From the NCBI RefSeq assembly GCF_021129235.1, contig NZ_JAJOMA010000011.1:124001-188000 (forward strand): a stretch of DNA of 64,000 bases, given 5' to 3'. Below, in pieces: positions 33,841-43,253 of this stretch. The translations under genes and the position numbers were made by a program. The stretch's first letter is position 1, and each line of letters opens with the position of its first letter. The stretch is from Kineosporia mesophila (GTDB taxonomy: Bacteria; Actinomycetota; Actinomycetes; Actinomycetales; Kineosporiaceae). A model generated the notes under the pieces. That model ran no database searches. It was not told the origin of the DNA and saw only the letters and a program-made list of their open reading frames with translations.

Positions 33841-35175
33841 TTAGCTGACCGGCGCGTTGGTGGAGGCGAACTGGCGCAGCGCCCGCTTGATCTGGCTGGT
33901 GCCGTTCGGGGGTTTGGTGGCCCCGGTGATGACGGTGGAGATGACGCCGCCCATCTGGTTCTGGAAGTCCGAACCAGCACCGGTGTACCAGCCCGCCGGG
34001 TCGTAGACCGCGTTGAAAGCGGCGTCCACGTAGTTCTTCTGCGGGCTGAGGGCCTTGAACTCCGCGCTCTCCTGCACCGGCAGCCAGGCCGGCACGTGAC
34101 CGCCGCCGGCCCAGACCGCACTCTGCCCGAGAATGCCCTGGATGAACTGCTCGGCGTAGCCCTCGCGCTCGGCCGAGCGGGCGCTGGACTTGGGGATGAT
34201 CAGCGCGTGCGAGTCGGCGTAGGCCACCGGCTTGTCGCCTAGCAGTGCCGGGATCGGCACCATGTTGAACTTCAGGTCCTTCACGTCGCGGTAGAGCGCG
34301 ATGTTCCAGACCCCGTCCAGCAGGAAACCCGCGTCGCCGTTGCTGAACTGCTGCTTCGCGAGGTCGGGAGTGACGCTGCCGCCCATCAGCCCGAGTTCCT
34401 GGGTCAGGCTCTGGATGAACGCGAACGCCTCGTTCATGGCGTCGTCGTCCACCGTCACCTCGGTGCCCGAGTCCGAGACGATCGGCCCGGCCAGACCGCT
34501 GTAGACGGTGTAGAACCAGCGCCAGACCGTGGACGGGTCGGTGATGGTCGGCATCGTGACGCCGTACTTGCCCGACGCCTTCTTCAGCTCGGTCAGCGCC
34601 TCGACGAAGCGCTCCTGGCCGGAGATGTCGACCAGGTTGTCGCCGGCGTCGTTGAGCAGGCCGGCCTGCTTCGCCAGGGCCTCGTTGTAGTAGAGGACGA
34701 ACGGGTGGGTGTCCAGGGGCAGCGCCCAGGTCTCACCGTCGATCGTCGCCTTCTCCCAGGCGGCCGGGGTGAACTTGTCCTGGGTGACACCCAGTTGGCC
34801 CAGCCCGGTGTCGCTCCAGGGGGTGAGCAGCCCGGCCTGCGCCAGTGTGGGCAGGCGGGACAGGTGGGTCAGCGCCACGTCCGGCGGCCGGTTGCTGGAA
34901 GCCGCCAGGGACAGCTTCGTGTAATAGGGGTTTCCCCACGACAGCAGGGTGGACTCGACCGAATGACCCGTCGTCTTCTGGACGGTGTCGACCATCGTGG
35001 CCATGTTCTCGCCGTCACCGCCGCCGAACAGATGCCAGAAGATGACATCCGCGGTAGCCGGCTGCCCGCCGGTCAGGCTGGTGACCACGGGGGAACCACA
35101 GGCGGACAGGAGGCCTGCCAACGACAGGCCACCTCCCATGGCCAGGAAGTTTCGGCGTGTGTAGGAACCACGCAT
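33841..35175 (-). CDS. Sugar ABC transporter solute-binding lipoprotein
   Basis: The protein has 444 residues from ATG 35175 with AGGAG upstream. The lipobox is LAGLLSACG (Cys near 26). A twin-arginine-like RRNFLAMGG precedes it, so Tat export is possible. The family 1 binding-protein features include ADVIFWHLFGGGDGEN, WALPLDTHPFVLYYNEAL and GDAGFLLDGVW. It captures an oligosaccharide for the two permeases. The adjacent divergent GH2 enzyme suggests the sugar it hydrolyses as ligand. Confidence 0.93.
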   Translation of the reverse strand: MRGSYTRRNFLAMGGGLSLAGLLSACGSPVVTSLTGGQPATADVIFWHLFGGGDGENMATMVDTVQKTTGHSVESTLLSWGNPYYTKLSLAASSNRPPDVALTHLSRLPTLAQAGLLTPWSDTGLGQLGVTQDKFTPAAWEKATIDGETWALPLDTHPFVLYYNEALAKQAGLLNDAGDNLVDISGQERFVEALTELKKASGKYGVTMPTITDPSTVWRWFYTVYSGLAGPIVSDSGTEVTVDDDAMNEAFAFIQSLTQELGLMGGSVTPDLAKQQFSNGDAGFLLDGVWNIALYRDVKDLKFNMVPIPALLGDKPVAYADSHALIIPKSSARSAEREGYAEQFIQGILGQSAVWAGGGHVPAWLPVQESAEFKALSPQKNYVDAAFNAVYDPAGWYTGAGSDFQNQMGGVISTVITGATKPPNGTSQIKRALRQFASTNAPVS

Positions 35176-35236
35176 ACGGCATTCGCTCCTCATTGTGCGG
35201 CCCGCGTCAAGCTTGGCGTGACCTTGACACACCCGT

Positions 35237-35250
35237 TTGCATCGATGCAA
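35237..35250. promoter_or_regulatory. Perfect palindrome, candidate LacI-family operator 1
   Basis: TTGCATCGATGCAA is a perfect 14-bp palindrome with the central CG usual for LacI-family sites. A TTGACA hexamer (35224-35229) lies just upstream on the plus strand. The LacI regulator encoded at 37344-38345 is the likely binder. Confidence 0.8.
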
Positions 35251-35313
35251 GGCCTGTCCGGTCGGCAATTTCCGATGATGTTGGAATCGTGCGCACGCAG
35301 TCACAACTTCGTC

Positions 35314-35327
35314 TTGCATCGTTGCAA
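35314..35327. promoter_or_regulatory. Near-palindrome, candidate LacI-family operator 2
   Basis: TTGCATCGTTGCAA differs from the first site by one base and lies 77 bp from it, about seven helical turns. Two like-phased sites between divergent promoters suggest looping or dual repression of transporter and glycosidase. Confidence 0.75.
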
Positions 35328-35400
35328 ATGGAGGCCTCACACTGGCACGCGGGTGCCGACGAAGCATTCGCACCGAAGTCTCGACGGAAGGGCCGTATAC

Positions 35401-37254
35401 GTGAAGGCGACAGAACAGGACGGTTCGTACCCCCGGCCGATCCTGGCCCGTGGTGAGTGGACCAGCCTCGACGGGACCTGGGACTTCGCCCACGACGACG
35501 CCGGCGAGGGTCTCGCCGGCCGTTGGTACCAGGCGGCTTCCGGCGCGTTCGACCGCACGATCGAGGTGCCGTACCCGCCGGAGTCACCGGCTTCGGGTAT
35601 CAACGACACCGGATTCCATCCGGTGGTCTGGTATCGCCGAACGGTCGCCGACGCGACGCTGTCGCGCGAGGGCGGCCGCCGGGCTCTGGTGCACTTCGGG
35701 GCGGTCGACTTCCGCGCCGACGTCTGGATCGACGGGCAGCACGTGGGGCGCCACGTGGGTGGGCAGACGCCGTTCACGGTGGACGTCACCGACGTGCTCG
35801 CCGAGGGTTCCGGGCACGTGCTGGTGGTGCGGGCGCAGGACGACCCGTTCAGCATGGAGGCTCCCCGCGGCAAGCAGGACTGGCGGGACAAGACCCACGG
35901 CATCTGGTACGAGCGCACCACCGGTATCTGGCAGACGGTGTGGGCCGAGTCCGTGCCCGCCGAGCACGTCACCGAGGTGTTCTGGCGGTCCGACGTCACC
36001 GGCTGCGCGGTGCACGGCGAGGTCGTGCTGAACCGGCTGCCCTCGGACAAGACCGTCGTCGAGGTCACCGTGAGCTTCGGTGACGAGGTGCTGGCCGAGC
36101 AGAGCACCGTGATCCGGGAGACGACCACCCGCCTGGACCTGAAGATCCCGGCGCTGATCAACGGCCAGGACCGGGCCCGCCTGCTCTGGAGCCCCGAGCA
36201 CCCGAACCTGATCGACATCGACGTGGTGATCCGTGACCGGGCCACCGGCACGGTGCTCGACCAGGTCGCGAGTTACACCGGCCTGCGCACGGTTTCGGTC
36301 GGTGGTGGGGCGTTCAAGCTGAATGACGCGCCGATCTACACCCGCTCGGTGCTGAACCAGGGCTACCGGCCGGCCACGCACAACGCCAGCACGGGCACCG
36401 CCCAGCTGCGCGGTGAGGTCGAGCTGCTGCTGGCCATGGGCTTCAACTCGGTGCGCAACCACCAGAAGGCCGAAGACCCGCGCTTCCTGTTCTGGGCCGA
36501 CAAGCTGGGCCTGATGGTGTGGGGCGAGACCGCCGCGGCGTACTCGTTCTCCAGCACCGCGGTCGAGCTGCTCACGGCCGAGTGGCTGGAGCTGGTGCGC
36601 CGTGACCGCAGTCACCCCAGCGTGGTGGTCTGGGTGCCGTTCAACGAGAGCTGGGGCGTGCAGGACATCGCCCACGACGTGGCCCAGCAGAACTTCTCGA
36701 AGGGCCTCGCCGCGATCACCCGGGCGCTCGACCCGACCCGGCCGGTGATCTCGAACGACGGCTGGGAACACGTCGACAGCGACATCCTCGGTATTCACGA
36801 CTACACCACCAACGGCCCCGGCCTGCTGAAGAACTGGGGCACGGCGGAGGCCGCCGACGCTCTGGTGCGCTCCGAGCTCGGGGTGCAGGGACGCAAGCCG
36901 GTCGTCGACCCGGCCGTGCTGGCCAAGTGGGGCGCGGGCCTGGCACCGCTGATGCTGACCGAGTTCGGCGGCATCTCGCTGTCGGCGAACGAGGAGGACT
37001 GGGGCTACGCCAGCGTCACCTCGCCGTCCGAGTACGAGTTCATCGTCGGTGAGCTCTTCGACGCGCTGCGGGCCGCTCCCACCGTGGTCGGCTTCTGCTA
37101 CACCCAGTTCATGGACACCGGCCAGGAGACCAACGGCCTGCTGTACTCCGACGGCACCCCGAAGCTGCCGGTGGAGACGATCCGGCAGATCGTCACGGGC
37201 ACCAAGGACAGCGGCAGCCTGGAGGCCGGCGCCACGAACGGCTGGCAGGACTGA
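35401..37254 (+). CDS. Glycoside hydrolase family 2 enzyme (beta-galactosidase/glucuronidase-like)
   Basis: This 617-residue protein starts at GTG 35401. A sugar-binding jelly roll (about 20-180, with DFRADVWIDGQHVGRHVGG) and an Ig-like domain precede a TIM barrel. The acid/base Glu is in VPFNESWG (about 416) and the nucleophile Glu in LTEFGG (about 521). No signal peptide is present, so it acts in the cytoplasm on an imported sugar. The divergent transporter and downstream LacI regulator make a compact utilisation locus. The substrate cannot be specified. Confidence 0.92.
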   Translation: MKATEQDGSYPRPILARGEWTSLDGTWDFAHDDAGEGLAGRWYQAASGAFDRTIEVPYPPESPASGINDTGFHPVVWYRRTVADATLSREGGRRALVHFGAVDFRADVWIDGQHVGRHVGGQTPFTVDVTDVLAEGSGHVLVVRAQDDPFSMEAPRGKQDWRDKTHGIWYERTTGIWQTVWAESVPAEHVTEVFWRSDVTGCAVHGEVVLNRLPSDKTVVEVTVSFGDEVLAEQSTVIRETTTRLDLKIPALINGQDRARLLWSPEHPNLIDIDVVIRDRATGTVLDQVASYTGLRTVSVGGGAFKLNDAPIYTRSVLNQGYRPATHNASTGTAQLRGEVELLLAMGFNSVRNHQKAEDPRFLFWADKLGLMVWGETAAAYSFSSTAVELLTAEWLELVRRDRSHPSVVVWVPFNESWGVQDIAHDVAQQNFSKGLAAITRALDPTRPVISNDGWEHVDSDILGIHDYTTNGPGLLKNWGTAEAADALVRSELGVQGRKPVVDPAVLAKWGAGLAPLMLTEFGGISLSANEEDWGYASVTSPSEYEFIVGELFDALRAAPTVVGFCYTQFMDTGQETNGLLYSDGTPKLPVETIRQIVTGTKDSGSLEAGATNGWQD

Positions 37255-37343
37255 GCCCGGACTGAGGCTGTACACAGTGGTGCGTGGCCCGGTTCACCCG
37301 GACCGGGCCACGCACATCACGGGGGATGTGAGAAGGTGCGCGG

Positions 37344-38345
37344 ATGGCTGTGACCCTGCGCGACGTCGCCGAGAAGGCGGGCGTCTCCGTGCGCACGGTC
37401 TCCAACGTGGTGAACGGTTTCCAGCACATCGCCCCGGCCACCCGGGCGCGGGTGCAGGAGGCCCTGGAAGAGCTGAACTACCGGCCGAACCTGGTCGCGC
37501 GCAGCCTGCGCCAGGGCCGCACCGGCATCATCATGCTGGTGCTGCCGGAGATCAACGTCTCCTACTTCGGCGAACTGGCGCACGAGGTGGTCGACTACGC
37601 CAGCTTGTGCGGCATCACCGTGCAGATCGACGAGTCCGGTGGCGACTCCCTGCGCGAGAAGCAGCTGCTCACCGCCCTGTCGCGGGCCAGCTGGGTGGAC
37701 GGGGTGCTGTTCAGTTCACTCGGGCTGCGCGGGGTCGACCTGGCCGGGCTGGCCGGCAGCCGGCCCCTGGTGCTGCTGGGCGAGCGGACGGCGCGTACCG
37801 CCCTCGACCACGTCGGCATCGACAACGTGGAGGCCGCCCGGCAGGCGGTGGCCCACCTGATCGAGCGGGGCCGCACCCGGGTCGCGGCGATCGGGGGCAG
37901 CGGCGGTGCCCGCGACGCGACCTCGAAGTACCGGCTCAAGGGGTTCGAGCGGGCCGTGCGCGACGCCGGCCTCGACCCCGAGGGCCTCTACCTGCGCACT
38001 CCCGACTACCGCCGGGGCAGTGCGGCTTCCGCCGTGCGCGAGCTGCTGGAATGGGACGAGCGCCCCGACGCGCTGTTCTGCTTCAGCGACGAGCTGGCCG
38101 CCGGGGCGCTGCGCGAGCTCTACGAGCACGGGGTGCGGGTGCCGGACGAGATCGCGGTCATGGGGTTCGACGACATCGAGGCGTCGAGTTTCTCCACCCC
38201 GTCCCTCAGCACGATCCGCCCGGACAAGGCCGGCATCGCCAAGGCCGCCGTCGACACCCTGCTCCGCCGGCTGGACGACCCGGCCGGCGAGAGGCGGGAG
38301 ATCAACGTCGGTTTCGAGCTGGTCCGGCGCGAGAGCAGCGGTTAG
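37344..38345 (+). CDS. LacI-family transcriptional regulator
   Basis: This 333-residue protein has an N-terminal LacI HTH (TLRDVAEKAGVSVRTVSNVV, about 4-23) and a periplasmic-binding-like sensor domain (TGIIMLVLPEINVSYFGEL onward; IAVMGFDDIEASSFSTPSLS near 270). It probably represses the GH2 and transporter genes through the two palindromes at 35.2-35.3 kb and releases them on binding the imported sugar. Confidence 0.93.
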   Translation: MAVTLRDVAEKAGVSVRTVSNVVNGFQHIAPATRARVQEALEELNYRPNLVARSLRQGRTGIIMLVLPEINVSYFGELAHEVVDYASLCGITVQIDESGGDSLREKQLLTALSRASWVDGVLFSSLGLRGVDLAGLAGSRPLVLLGERTARTALDHVGIDNVEAARQAVAHLIERGRTRVAAIGGSGGARDATSKYRLKGFERAVRDAGLDPEGLYLRTPDYRRGSAASAVRELLEWDERPDALFCFSDELAAGALRELYEHGVRVPDEIAVMGFDDIEASSFSTPSLSTIRPDKAGIAKAAVDTLLRRLDDPAGERREINVGFELVRRESSG

Positions 38346-38349
38346 AAGG

Positions 38350-38748
38350 TTAGAAGGCCGCCACCGCGGCGCTCGCCACGGTCACGTCCTGCTCCACCGA
38401 GCCCGCGCTCACCCCGACCGCTCCGACCGTCTCACCGTCTCGCGTCACCGGGATGCCACCGCCGAAAGTGACCAGCCCACCGGCGGTCTGCTCCAGACCC
38501 CAGAGCTCGGCGCCGGGCTGGGTGGCCTGGGCCAGGTCGGCCGTGGGCATGTCCATCAGGATCGACGTCCTCGCCTTGCGGGTGCTGATGTCGATGCTGG
38601 CCTTGATCGCACCGTCCATCCGCACGAACGCGACCAGGTGACCGCCGTCGTCCACCACCGCGATGTTCATCGGCTGATCGATGCGTGTCGCCTCTTTCAC
38701 ACCGGCGTCGATCATCCGCTGGGCGTCGGTCAGGGTCAGGCGGCTCAT
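38350..38748 (-). CDS. HbpS/GlcG-like (PduO C-terminal domain) protein
   Basis: This 132-residue protein is of the GlcG/HbpS family: LTDAQRMIDAGVKEATRID, MNIAVVDDGGHLVAFVRMDG and VTFGGGIPVTRDGETVGAVG. The same domain forms the C-terminal half of PduO in propanediol operons. Its start overlaps the reactivase small-subunit stop (ATGA), placing it last in the dehydratase operon. It may bind haem or a corrinoid. The adenosyltransferase half of PduO is not present here. Confidence 0.88.
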   Translation of the reverse strand: MSRLTLTDAQRMIDAGVKEATRIDQPMNIAVVDDGGHLVAFVRMDGAIKASIDISTRKARTSILMDMPTADLAQATQPGAELWGLEQTAGGLVTFGGGIPVTRDGETVGAVGVSAGSVEQDVTVASAAVAAF

Positions 38749-39098
38749 GGGTTCTCCTTCTCGGGATGTCGGGTGAGGGGTGCTCCGGTCACGACCCGGG
38801 CCGCGTCCTGGCCGGCGTGCCGAGCGGTTGTCGGGGTGGGGGCTTCGGTACGTGAGACCGGTTTTCCCCGGGGTAATTTCGAATGATGGACGACGATCAC
38901 GCCGGTTGCGTCGAGCCCGACCCCGACCTCCAGCGGGGAGCGCCGCGCGGCCTCGTGGGCCAGCTGTTCCGCCGGATGTCCCGGGGAGGCCACGACGTCA
39001 TAGGGCACGCCCTCCTCCTCCATCCCCGCGCAGATCTCCCGCAGCAGGTGCCCGGTACCGGCGGTGAACACCAGGATGCGGGGCGGCCCGGAACTCAC
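38745..39098 (-). CDS. pduH: Diol dehydratase reactivase small subunit
   Basis: This 117-residue protein is similar to DdrB/PduH: PPRILVFTAGTGHLLREICA, GVPYDVVASPGHPAEQLAHE, then LEVGVGLDATGVIVVHHSKL. With the large subunit it exchanges damaged cobalamin from the inactivated dehydratase. It overlaps both neighbours by four bases (ATGA), indicating tight translational coupling. Confidence 0.88.
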   Translation of the reverse strand: MSSGPPRILVFTAGTGHLLREICAGMEEEGVPYDVVASPGHPAEQLAHEAARRSPLEVGVGLDATGVIVVHHSKLPRGKPVSRTEAPTPTTARHAGQDAARVVTGAPLTRHPEKENP

Positions 39099-40924
39099 GG
39101 TCCTCCCTGTGCGAGCACGAGTCCGCTGGCCACCGCGTTGCGCGGTCCTTCGCTGCCGCGCACGTTCCCGGTGCCGCAGACGATTCCGTAGGGGGCCAGG
39201 GCGTCGGCGATCAGCTCGGGAATCTCGAAGTCCAGCGCGGAACCGCCCAGCAGCACCACGAATCCGATCTGGCGCAGGTCGCGGTAGGGCGCCACCCGGG
39301 CCAGTGCCCGCAGCGCGTTGACCACGAACACCCGCTGCTTCGCGGTGCGCCGCACGTCACGCACGCGGTCCACGCTGTGCCGGGTCGGGATCGGCACCAG
39401 CCCCTGCTCGGTCAGGGCCACCACCCGGGCGAACACCGTGGGCGGCAGCGGTTCCCCGAAGAACCGCACCGTGCCGTCCTCCAGCCGCAGGTGGAAGAAG
39501 CTCTCGGCCCTGGCCAGCGGCGACCGCTTCACGTTCTCGGCCACATCCCGTTCCACGCCGAGCTCCGAGGCGATCAGCCGGGTCACCAGATCTCCTGCCC
39601 CGGCCAGGTGCACGGTGGTGACGGTCCCGTCCGCCCCGGCCAGCGCGGCGTCGGTCGAACCGCCGCCCAGGTCGAGCACCACCAGGGGCCGGTCGGTGCC
39701 CGGCGTGGTGAGGGCCCCGCGGGTGGCCATCTCGGCCTCGACCCCGCCGATCACCACCTCCACGTCGGGCGCGCCCTCCCGGCGCAGCCTTTCGGCGATC
39801 GCCCGGGCGACCTGCCGCATCGGGCCGTGGCTGGTGCGCACCATCGTCGCCAGCGCGACCGCGTTCTCCAGCGCCACCTCACCGGCCAGCCCGCCCCGCA
39901 CCTCCTGCGGCACGAACGTGTCCACGGCGAGCAGGTCACCGATACGGACCTGCGCGACCTCCAGCCCGCAGACGTCCGCCATGTTCTGCTTGACCGCCGC
40001 GGTCATCCCGCCGACGTTCGTGCCCGCCTCACCCGAGGCGTCGTCCAGGGGAGCGACCCGGCCGACCGCCGCCATGATCGCCTCGGCCCCCTCACCCACG
40101 TCGATCCTGAGCACCGCCGATCCACCCCGCAGTTCCAGGGTCCCGGCCGGGATGCGGCGGTCGCTGACCTCGCCCGAGGGCGTGCGCACCACCACGGCCG
40201 AGCGGATGCCGGTGAGTGCCCGGGCCACCGGCGAGATCGCCCGGGTCTGGTCCGCGTCCAGCGAGAACAGCCCGGCGATGCCGTAGGCGTTGGAGAGGGT
40301 GCGGATCGTGCGGCCGGGTGAGGCGACCTCCACGGCCGCCGTCATCCCGGCGGGCACCGCGTCCACCAGCCGCACCTCGTCGACGATCGGGATCACCCGG
40401 CTGATCCGGTTGGCCACCAGCACGGCGTCGTCGTTGCCGAGCACGGCGCCGCGCAGGCCGACCCCGCGTTCCAGCGCTGCCTCCAGACCCTTGGCCGCCA
40501 CGGCGAAGTCGACGCCCGCGGGCACGACCGCGATCACCGCTTCCCCGGGCGAACATTCGTCCAGTGCGGCGAACGGCACCGTGATCCCGACGCCCAGACC
40601 GGCCCCGCCGGGCGTGCGCGGGTCGTGGCCGATCATCGTCGACTCGGTGATCAGGGTCTCGGTAATCGTCTCCATCGCCAGGCCACTGATCACCGGGGTC
40701 GCCTCGTTGACGAAAACCCGCGCCAGCTCACCCAGAGGTGCGCGTGTCGTCCTCAATGCCGCCCGGACGGCCGCCTCGACCCCGTCGACGTTCGCCGTCG
40801 TCCCCTTGGTGCCCGTGGTGGGAACCAGCCCGCTGCCGAGGAACTCGATACCGTTGCCGGTCAGGCGCGCCGCGCAGGCCTCGGTGGTCGAGTTGCCGAT
40901 GTCGACCCCGACCACGAGGCTCAT
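39095..40924 (-). CDS. pduG: Diol dehydratase reactivase large subunit (ATPase)
   Basis: The protein has 609 residues from ATG 40924, overlapping the medium-subunit stop. The actin/Hsp70-like phosphate motifs are visible: VVGVDIGNSTTEACAARLTG (about 3-22) and LVVLDLGGGSTDAALAGADG (about 424). Other DdrA/PduG signatures are MTAAVKQNMADVCG and LLGGSALDFEIPELIADALA. It uses ATP to eject inactive cobalamin from the dehydratase. Length matches the family. Confidence 0.95.
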   Translation of the reverse strand: MSLVVGVDIGNSTTEACAARLTGNGIEFLGSGLVPTTGTKGTTANVDGVEAAVRAALRTTRAPLGELARVFVNEATPVISGLAMETITETLITESTMIGHDPRTPGGAGLGVGITVPFAALDECSPGEAVIAVVPAGVDFAVAAKGLEAALERGVGLRGAVLGNDDAVLVANRISRVIPIVDEVRLVDAVPAGMTAAVEVASPGRTIRTLSNAYGIAGLFSLDADQTRAISPVARALTGIRSAVVVRTPSGEVSDRRIPAGTLELRGGSAVLRIDVGEGAEAIMAAVGRVAPLDDASGEAGTNVGGMTAAVKQNMADVCGLEVAQVRIGDLLAVDTFVPQEVRGGLAGEVALENAVALATMVRTSHGPMRQVARAIAERLRREGAPDVEVVIGGVEAEMATRGALTTPGTDRPLVVLDLGGGSTDAALAGADGTVTTVHLAGAGDLVTRLIASELGVERDVAENVKRSPLARAESFFHLRLEDGTVRFFGEPLPPTVFARVVALTEQGLVPIPTRHSVDRVRDVRRTAKQRVFVVNALRALARVAPYRDLRQIGFVVLLGGSALDFEIPELIADALAPYGIVCGTGNVRGSEGPRNAVASGLVLAQGGP

Positions 40925-41499
40925 GCGGGGTCTTCGATGACCGGGTCCACCTCGGTGGCCGGCGCCCCCTTGACCAGCAACTCGCACTCCTTCAGGTGCA
41001 GCAGTGCGGCCTTGGCCTGCCAGCGGGGCCGGGCCATCTGGTCGTTCAGCGTCGGGACCGGCTGCGGCGAATCACCCTTGGCGTACTGCGCGGCGTTCCG
41101 GCCGATCGCCCGGTAGATCTCGGGCGTCATCAGCGGGGACTGCGGGAACAGCTCCAGCGAGCTGAGCCGGGGCAGGTCCTTCTGGTGGATCATGGTGGTA
41201 CCGCGCGAGAGCACGCCGATCCCGATGCCCGAGCCGGAGAGCCGGGCCCCGGTGTGCGCGACGGCGGCCAGGTCGGCGGTGGCGTGCAGCTGCACCACCC
41301 GCGCGTGCACCCCCTGTTCCTCCACCCCGGCCAGGATCTGCCGCACGACTTCCGCGTGCGGTATGTCGACGATGGTCTTGGTGAAGAACCCGGCGAATCC
41401 GGGGGAGAGGGCGAGCACCACCTCGTCGGGCCGGACGCCCCGCCCCGCCGTACCGATCTCCCGCAGTGATATGCCGGGTGGGACAACAGCAGTAGCCAT
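40921..41499 (-). CDS. pduD: B12-dependent diol/glycerol dehydratase medium subunit
   Basis: The protein has 192 residues from ATG 41499, with GGAGG seven bases upstream. It resembles PduD/DhaC: DEVVLALSPGFAGFFTKTIV, IPHAEVVRQILAGVEEQG, RLSGSGIGIGVLSRGTTMIH. It is slightly short relative to PduD because the N-terminal extension used in PduD for microcompartment targeting is missing, in keeping with the lack of shell genes. It binds the cobalamin together with the large subunit. Confidence 0.92.
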   Translation of the reverse strand: MATAVVPPGISLREIGTAGRGVRPDEVVLALSPGFAGFFTKTIVDIPHAEVVRQILAGVEEQGVHARVVQLHATADLAAVAHTGARLSGSGIGIGVLSRGTTMIHQKDLPRLSSLELFPQSPLMTPEIYRAIGRNAAQYAKGDSPQPVPTLNDQMARPRWQAKAALLHLKECELLVKGAPATEVDPVIEDPA

Positions 41500-41527
41500 G
41501 AGCATCCTCCTGATCGCGGGGGGAGAA

Positions 41528-43240
41528 TCAGCTGACTTCGAGTTCCGGGTTCTCCGCGCTCGTCACGTGGCGCAGCCTCTTCATCTGCTCCCAGCGCTCG
41601 CCGGTGGGGCGGTAGCCGGTTCCCGGGCCCGCGTAGTCGTTGGCGTCGTTCACCGCCGACAGCGGTTCCAGGTTCGCGTCGAGGATGGCCGAGGTCTGCA
41701 GCAGGTCGCCCGAGACCCGGGATCGCAGCACGGTCAGCAGGTTCTCCGCGATGTCGGCGAAACCGCGCTCGTGCAGGGCCTTCACCAGGTCGAGACCGGT
41801 CACGCCGCGGTCCATCACCGACTGCGCGCCCTTCAGGTCCTCCAGCACGTCGCGGGGGATCAGGTCGTTGGAACCGTGTGCGTAGACGGCGGTCTCGATC
41901 TCGCGCTCGGTGATCGCGGGCAGGTCGAGGTGGGCGAACACCGCCTGCAGCGCATAGCCGGCCCGGCTGCGGGCGGCCAGGATCTCGGGCTCGCCGACGT
42001 GCTGCAACCCGCCGTCGATCTGGTAGTCGCGCTGGATGGCGTTCCAGTCGTCGTAGTCCTCGGCGTCGACGTTCGACCCGGCGAACATGTTGTCGTAGTT
42101 GGGGGTCGAGGAGTATCCGGAGCAGACGAAGTCGGTACCGGCCATGATCTGCGGCATCAGCCGGGAGGTACGGCGCATGGGCGAGTGCGAGAACGACTGG
42201 TCGTTGCCGGAGGCGCACTCCAGGTCGAGCATGCTGGCGATCATGTTCTCGGCCGCCACCGCCCGGATCCCGCCAGGCACCGCCCCGGGGACGCCGATGC
42301 AGCTGATCGACCCGTTCTGCAGGCCCTGCACCCCGGCGCCCTTGGTCACCAGGATGCAGCGGATCTCCAGGTAGAGCATGGAACGGCCCTCGGCGTTGCC
42401 CATCTGCACCTCGGAGCCGGTGCCGGAGGTGAAGCGCATCTTGATCCCGCGGCTGGCGTAGGCCGCCGCCAGGAAGGCTTTCGACCAGGGGGTGTCGTCC
42501 CCGTCCACGAACACCGACTCGGTGCCGTAGACCGAGATCGTCTCGGCGTAGGCGGTGATGCCCCGCATGCCCAGGTCGAGCTCGGTGGCCTCCTCCAGCG
42601 CGCACTGGGTGAGCCGGCCACCCCGTCCGACCTGCCCGCCGACCTGCAGGGCGATCGCCACCAGGGGTGCGTAACGCACCACCCCGAGCGTGGTCTCGAG
42701 TTCGGAGAAACCTCTCAGTGAAGCCTCGGCGGCCTCCATCGCGACCTGGAGCGGGTTGTCGCGGGCGCTCGTGCAGTGCGCCTGGTTCGCCGGCGTGCGC
42801 CGGGCCCGCATCTTCTGCATCCCCATCATGATCTCGACGATGTTCATCTGCCGGACCGTCTCGAGCAGCGCGGCCGGGGTGAGACCCCGGGCGGTGCGCA
42901 GTACCTCGGCGCGGCTGACGTTCGGGTCGACGAGCATGCGGGCCACGGTCCGGGGCCCGAGCGCCATGGCCTCGACCGCGGCGTCGACGTCGATCGCGTG
43001 GTCGGCGATGAACTGGTCGAGGAAGTCGAAGTCGGCCCGTTCGCGGCCGTCCATCTCGGCCACCCGGCCGTTCTCGATCCGGATGCTGGGCCGGGGGTCG
43101 AAGTCGCTGTCCATCGCGACCATGCCGACCTCGGGCCACTCCTGCACGAATCCGTCCTTGTTGACGGGGCGGTTCTCCAGGACCTCGGTGCGCAGGGAGC
43201 GCCGGGGTTGCGGTGCTTCGGGGTAGGGAAGGGAGGACAT
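41528..43240 (-). CDS. pduC: B12-dependent diol/glycerol dehydratase large (catalytic) subunit
   Basis: The protein has 570 residues from ATG 43240, with AAGGAG upstream. The TIM-barrel core is strongly conserved: MQKMRARRTPANQAHCTSA, FSELETTLGVVRYAP, LTQCALEEATELDLGMRG, YAETISVYGTESVFVDGDD, GLQNGSISCIGVPGAVPGG and ECASGNDQSFSHSPMRR. The His, Glu, Gln and Asp residues that hold substrate and potassium in the Klebsiella enzyme are retained in these motifs. It converts 1,2-diols or glycerol to aldehydes by a radical mechanism. Which diol is preferred cannot be read from sequence. Confidence 0.96.
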   Translation of the reverse strand: MSSLPYPEAPQPRRSLRTEVLENRPVNKDGFVQEWPEVGMVAMDSDFDPRPSIRIENGRVAEMDGRERADFDFLDQFIADHAIDVDAAVEAMALGPRTVARMLVDPNVSRAEVLRTARGLTPAALLETVRQMNIVEIMMGMQKMRARRTPANQAHCTSARDNPLQVAMEAAEASLRGFSELETTLGVVRYAPLVAIALQVGGQVGRGGRLTQCALEEATELDLGMRGITAYAETISVYGTESVFVDGDDTPWSKAFLAAAYASRGIKMRFTSGTGSEVQMGNAEGRSMLYLEIRCILVTKGAGVQGLQNGSISCIGVPGAVPGGIRAVAAENMIASMLDLECASGNDQSFSHSPMRRTSRLMPQIMAGTDFVCSGYSSTPNYDNMFAGSNVDAEDYDDWNAIQRDYQIDGGLQHVGEPEILAARSRAGYALQAVFAHLDLPAITEREIETAVYAHGSNDLIPRDVLEDLKGAQSVMDRGVTGLDLVKALHERGFADIAENLLTVLRSRVSGDLLQTSAILDANLEPLSAVNDANDYAGPGTGYRPTGERWEQMKRLRHVTSAENPELEVS

Positions 43241-43253
43241 GCGGGCTCCTTCG

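Noticed and set aside
35584-37275. Minus-strand open frame of 563 codons opposite the GH2 gene
   Set aside because: The GH2 catalytic motifs on the plus strand are unmistakable. The antisense frame has no motif.
41190-43139. Arg/Gly-rich minus-strand frame overlapping pduC and pduD in another register
   Set aside because: It is a frame-shifted reading of the conserved dehydratase genes.
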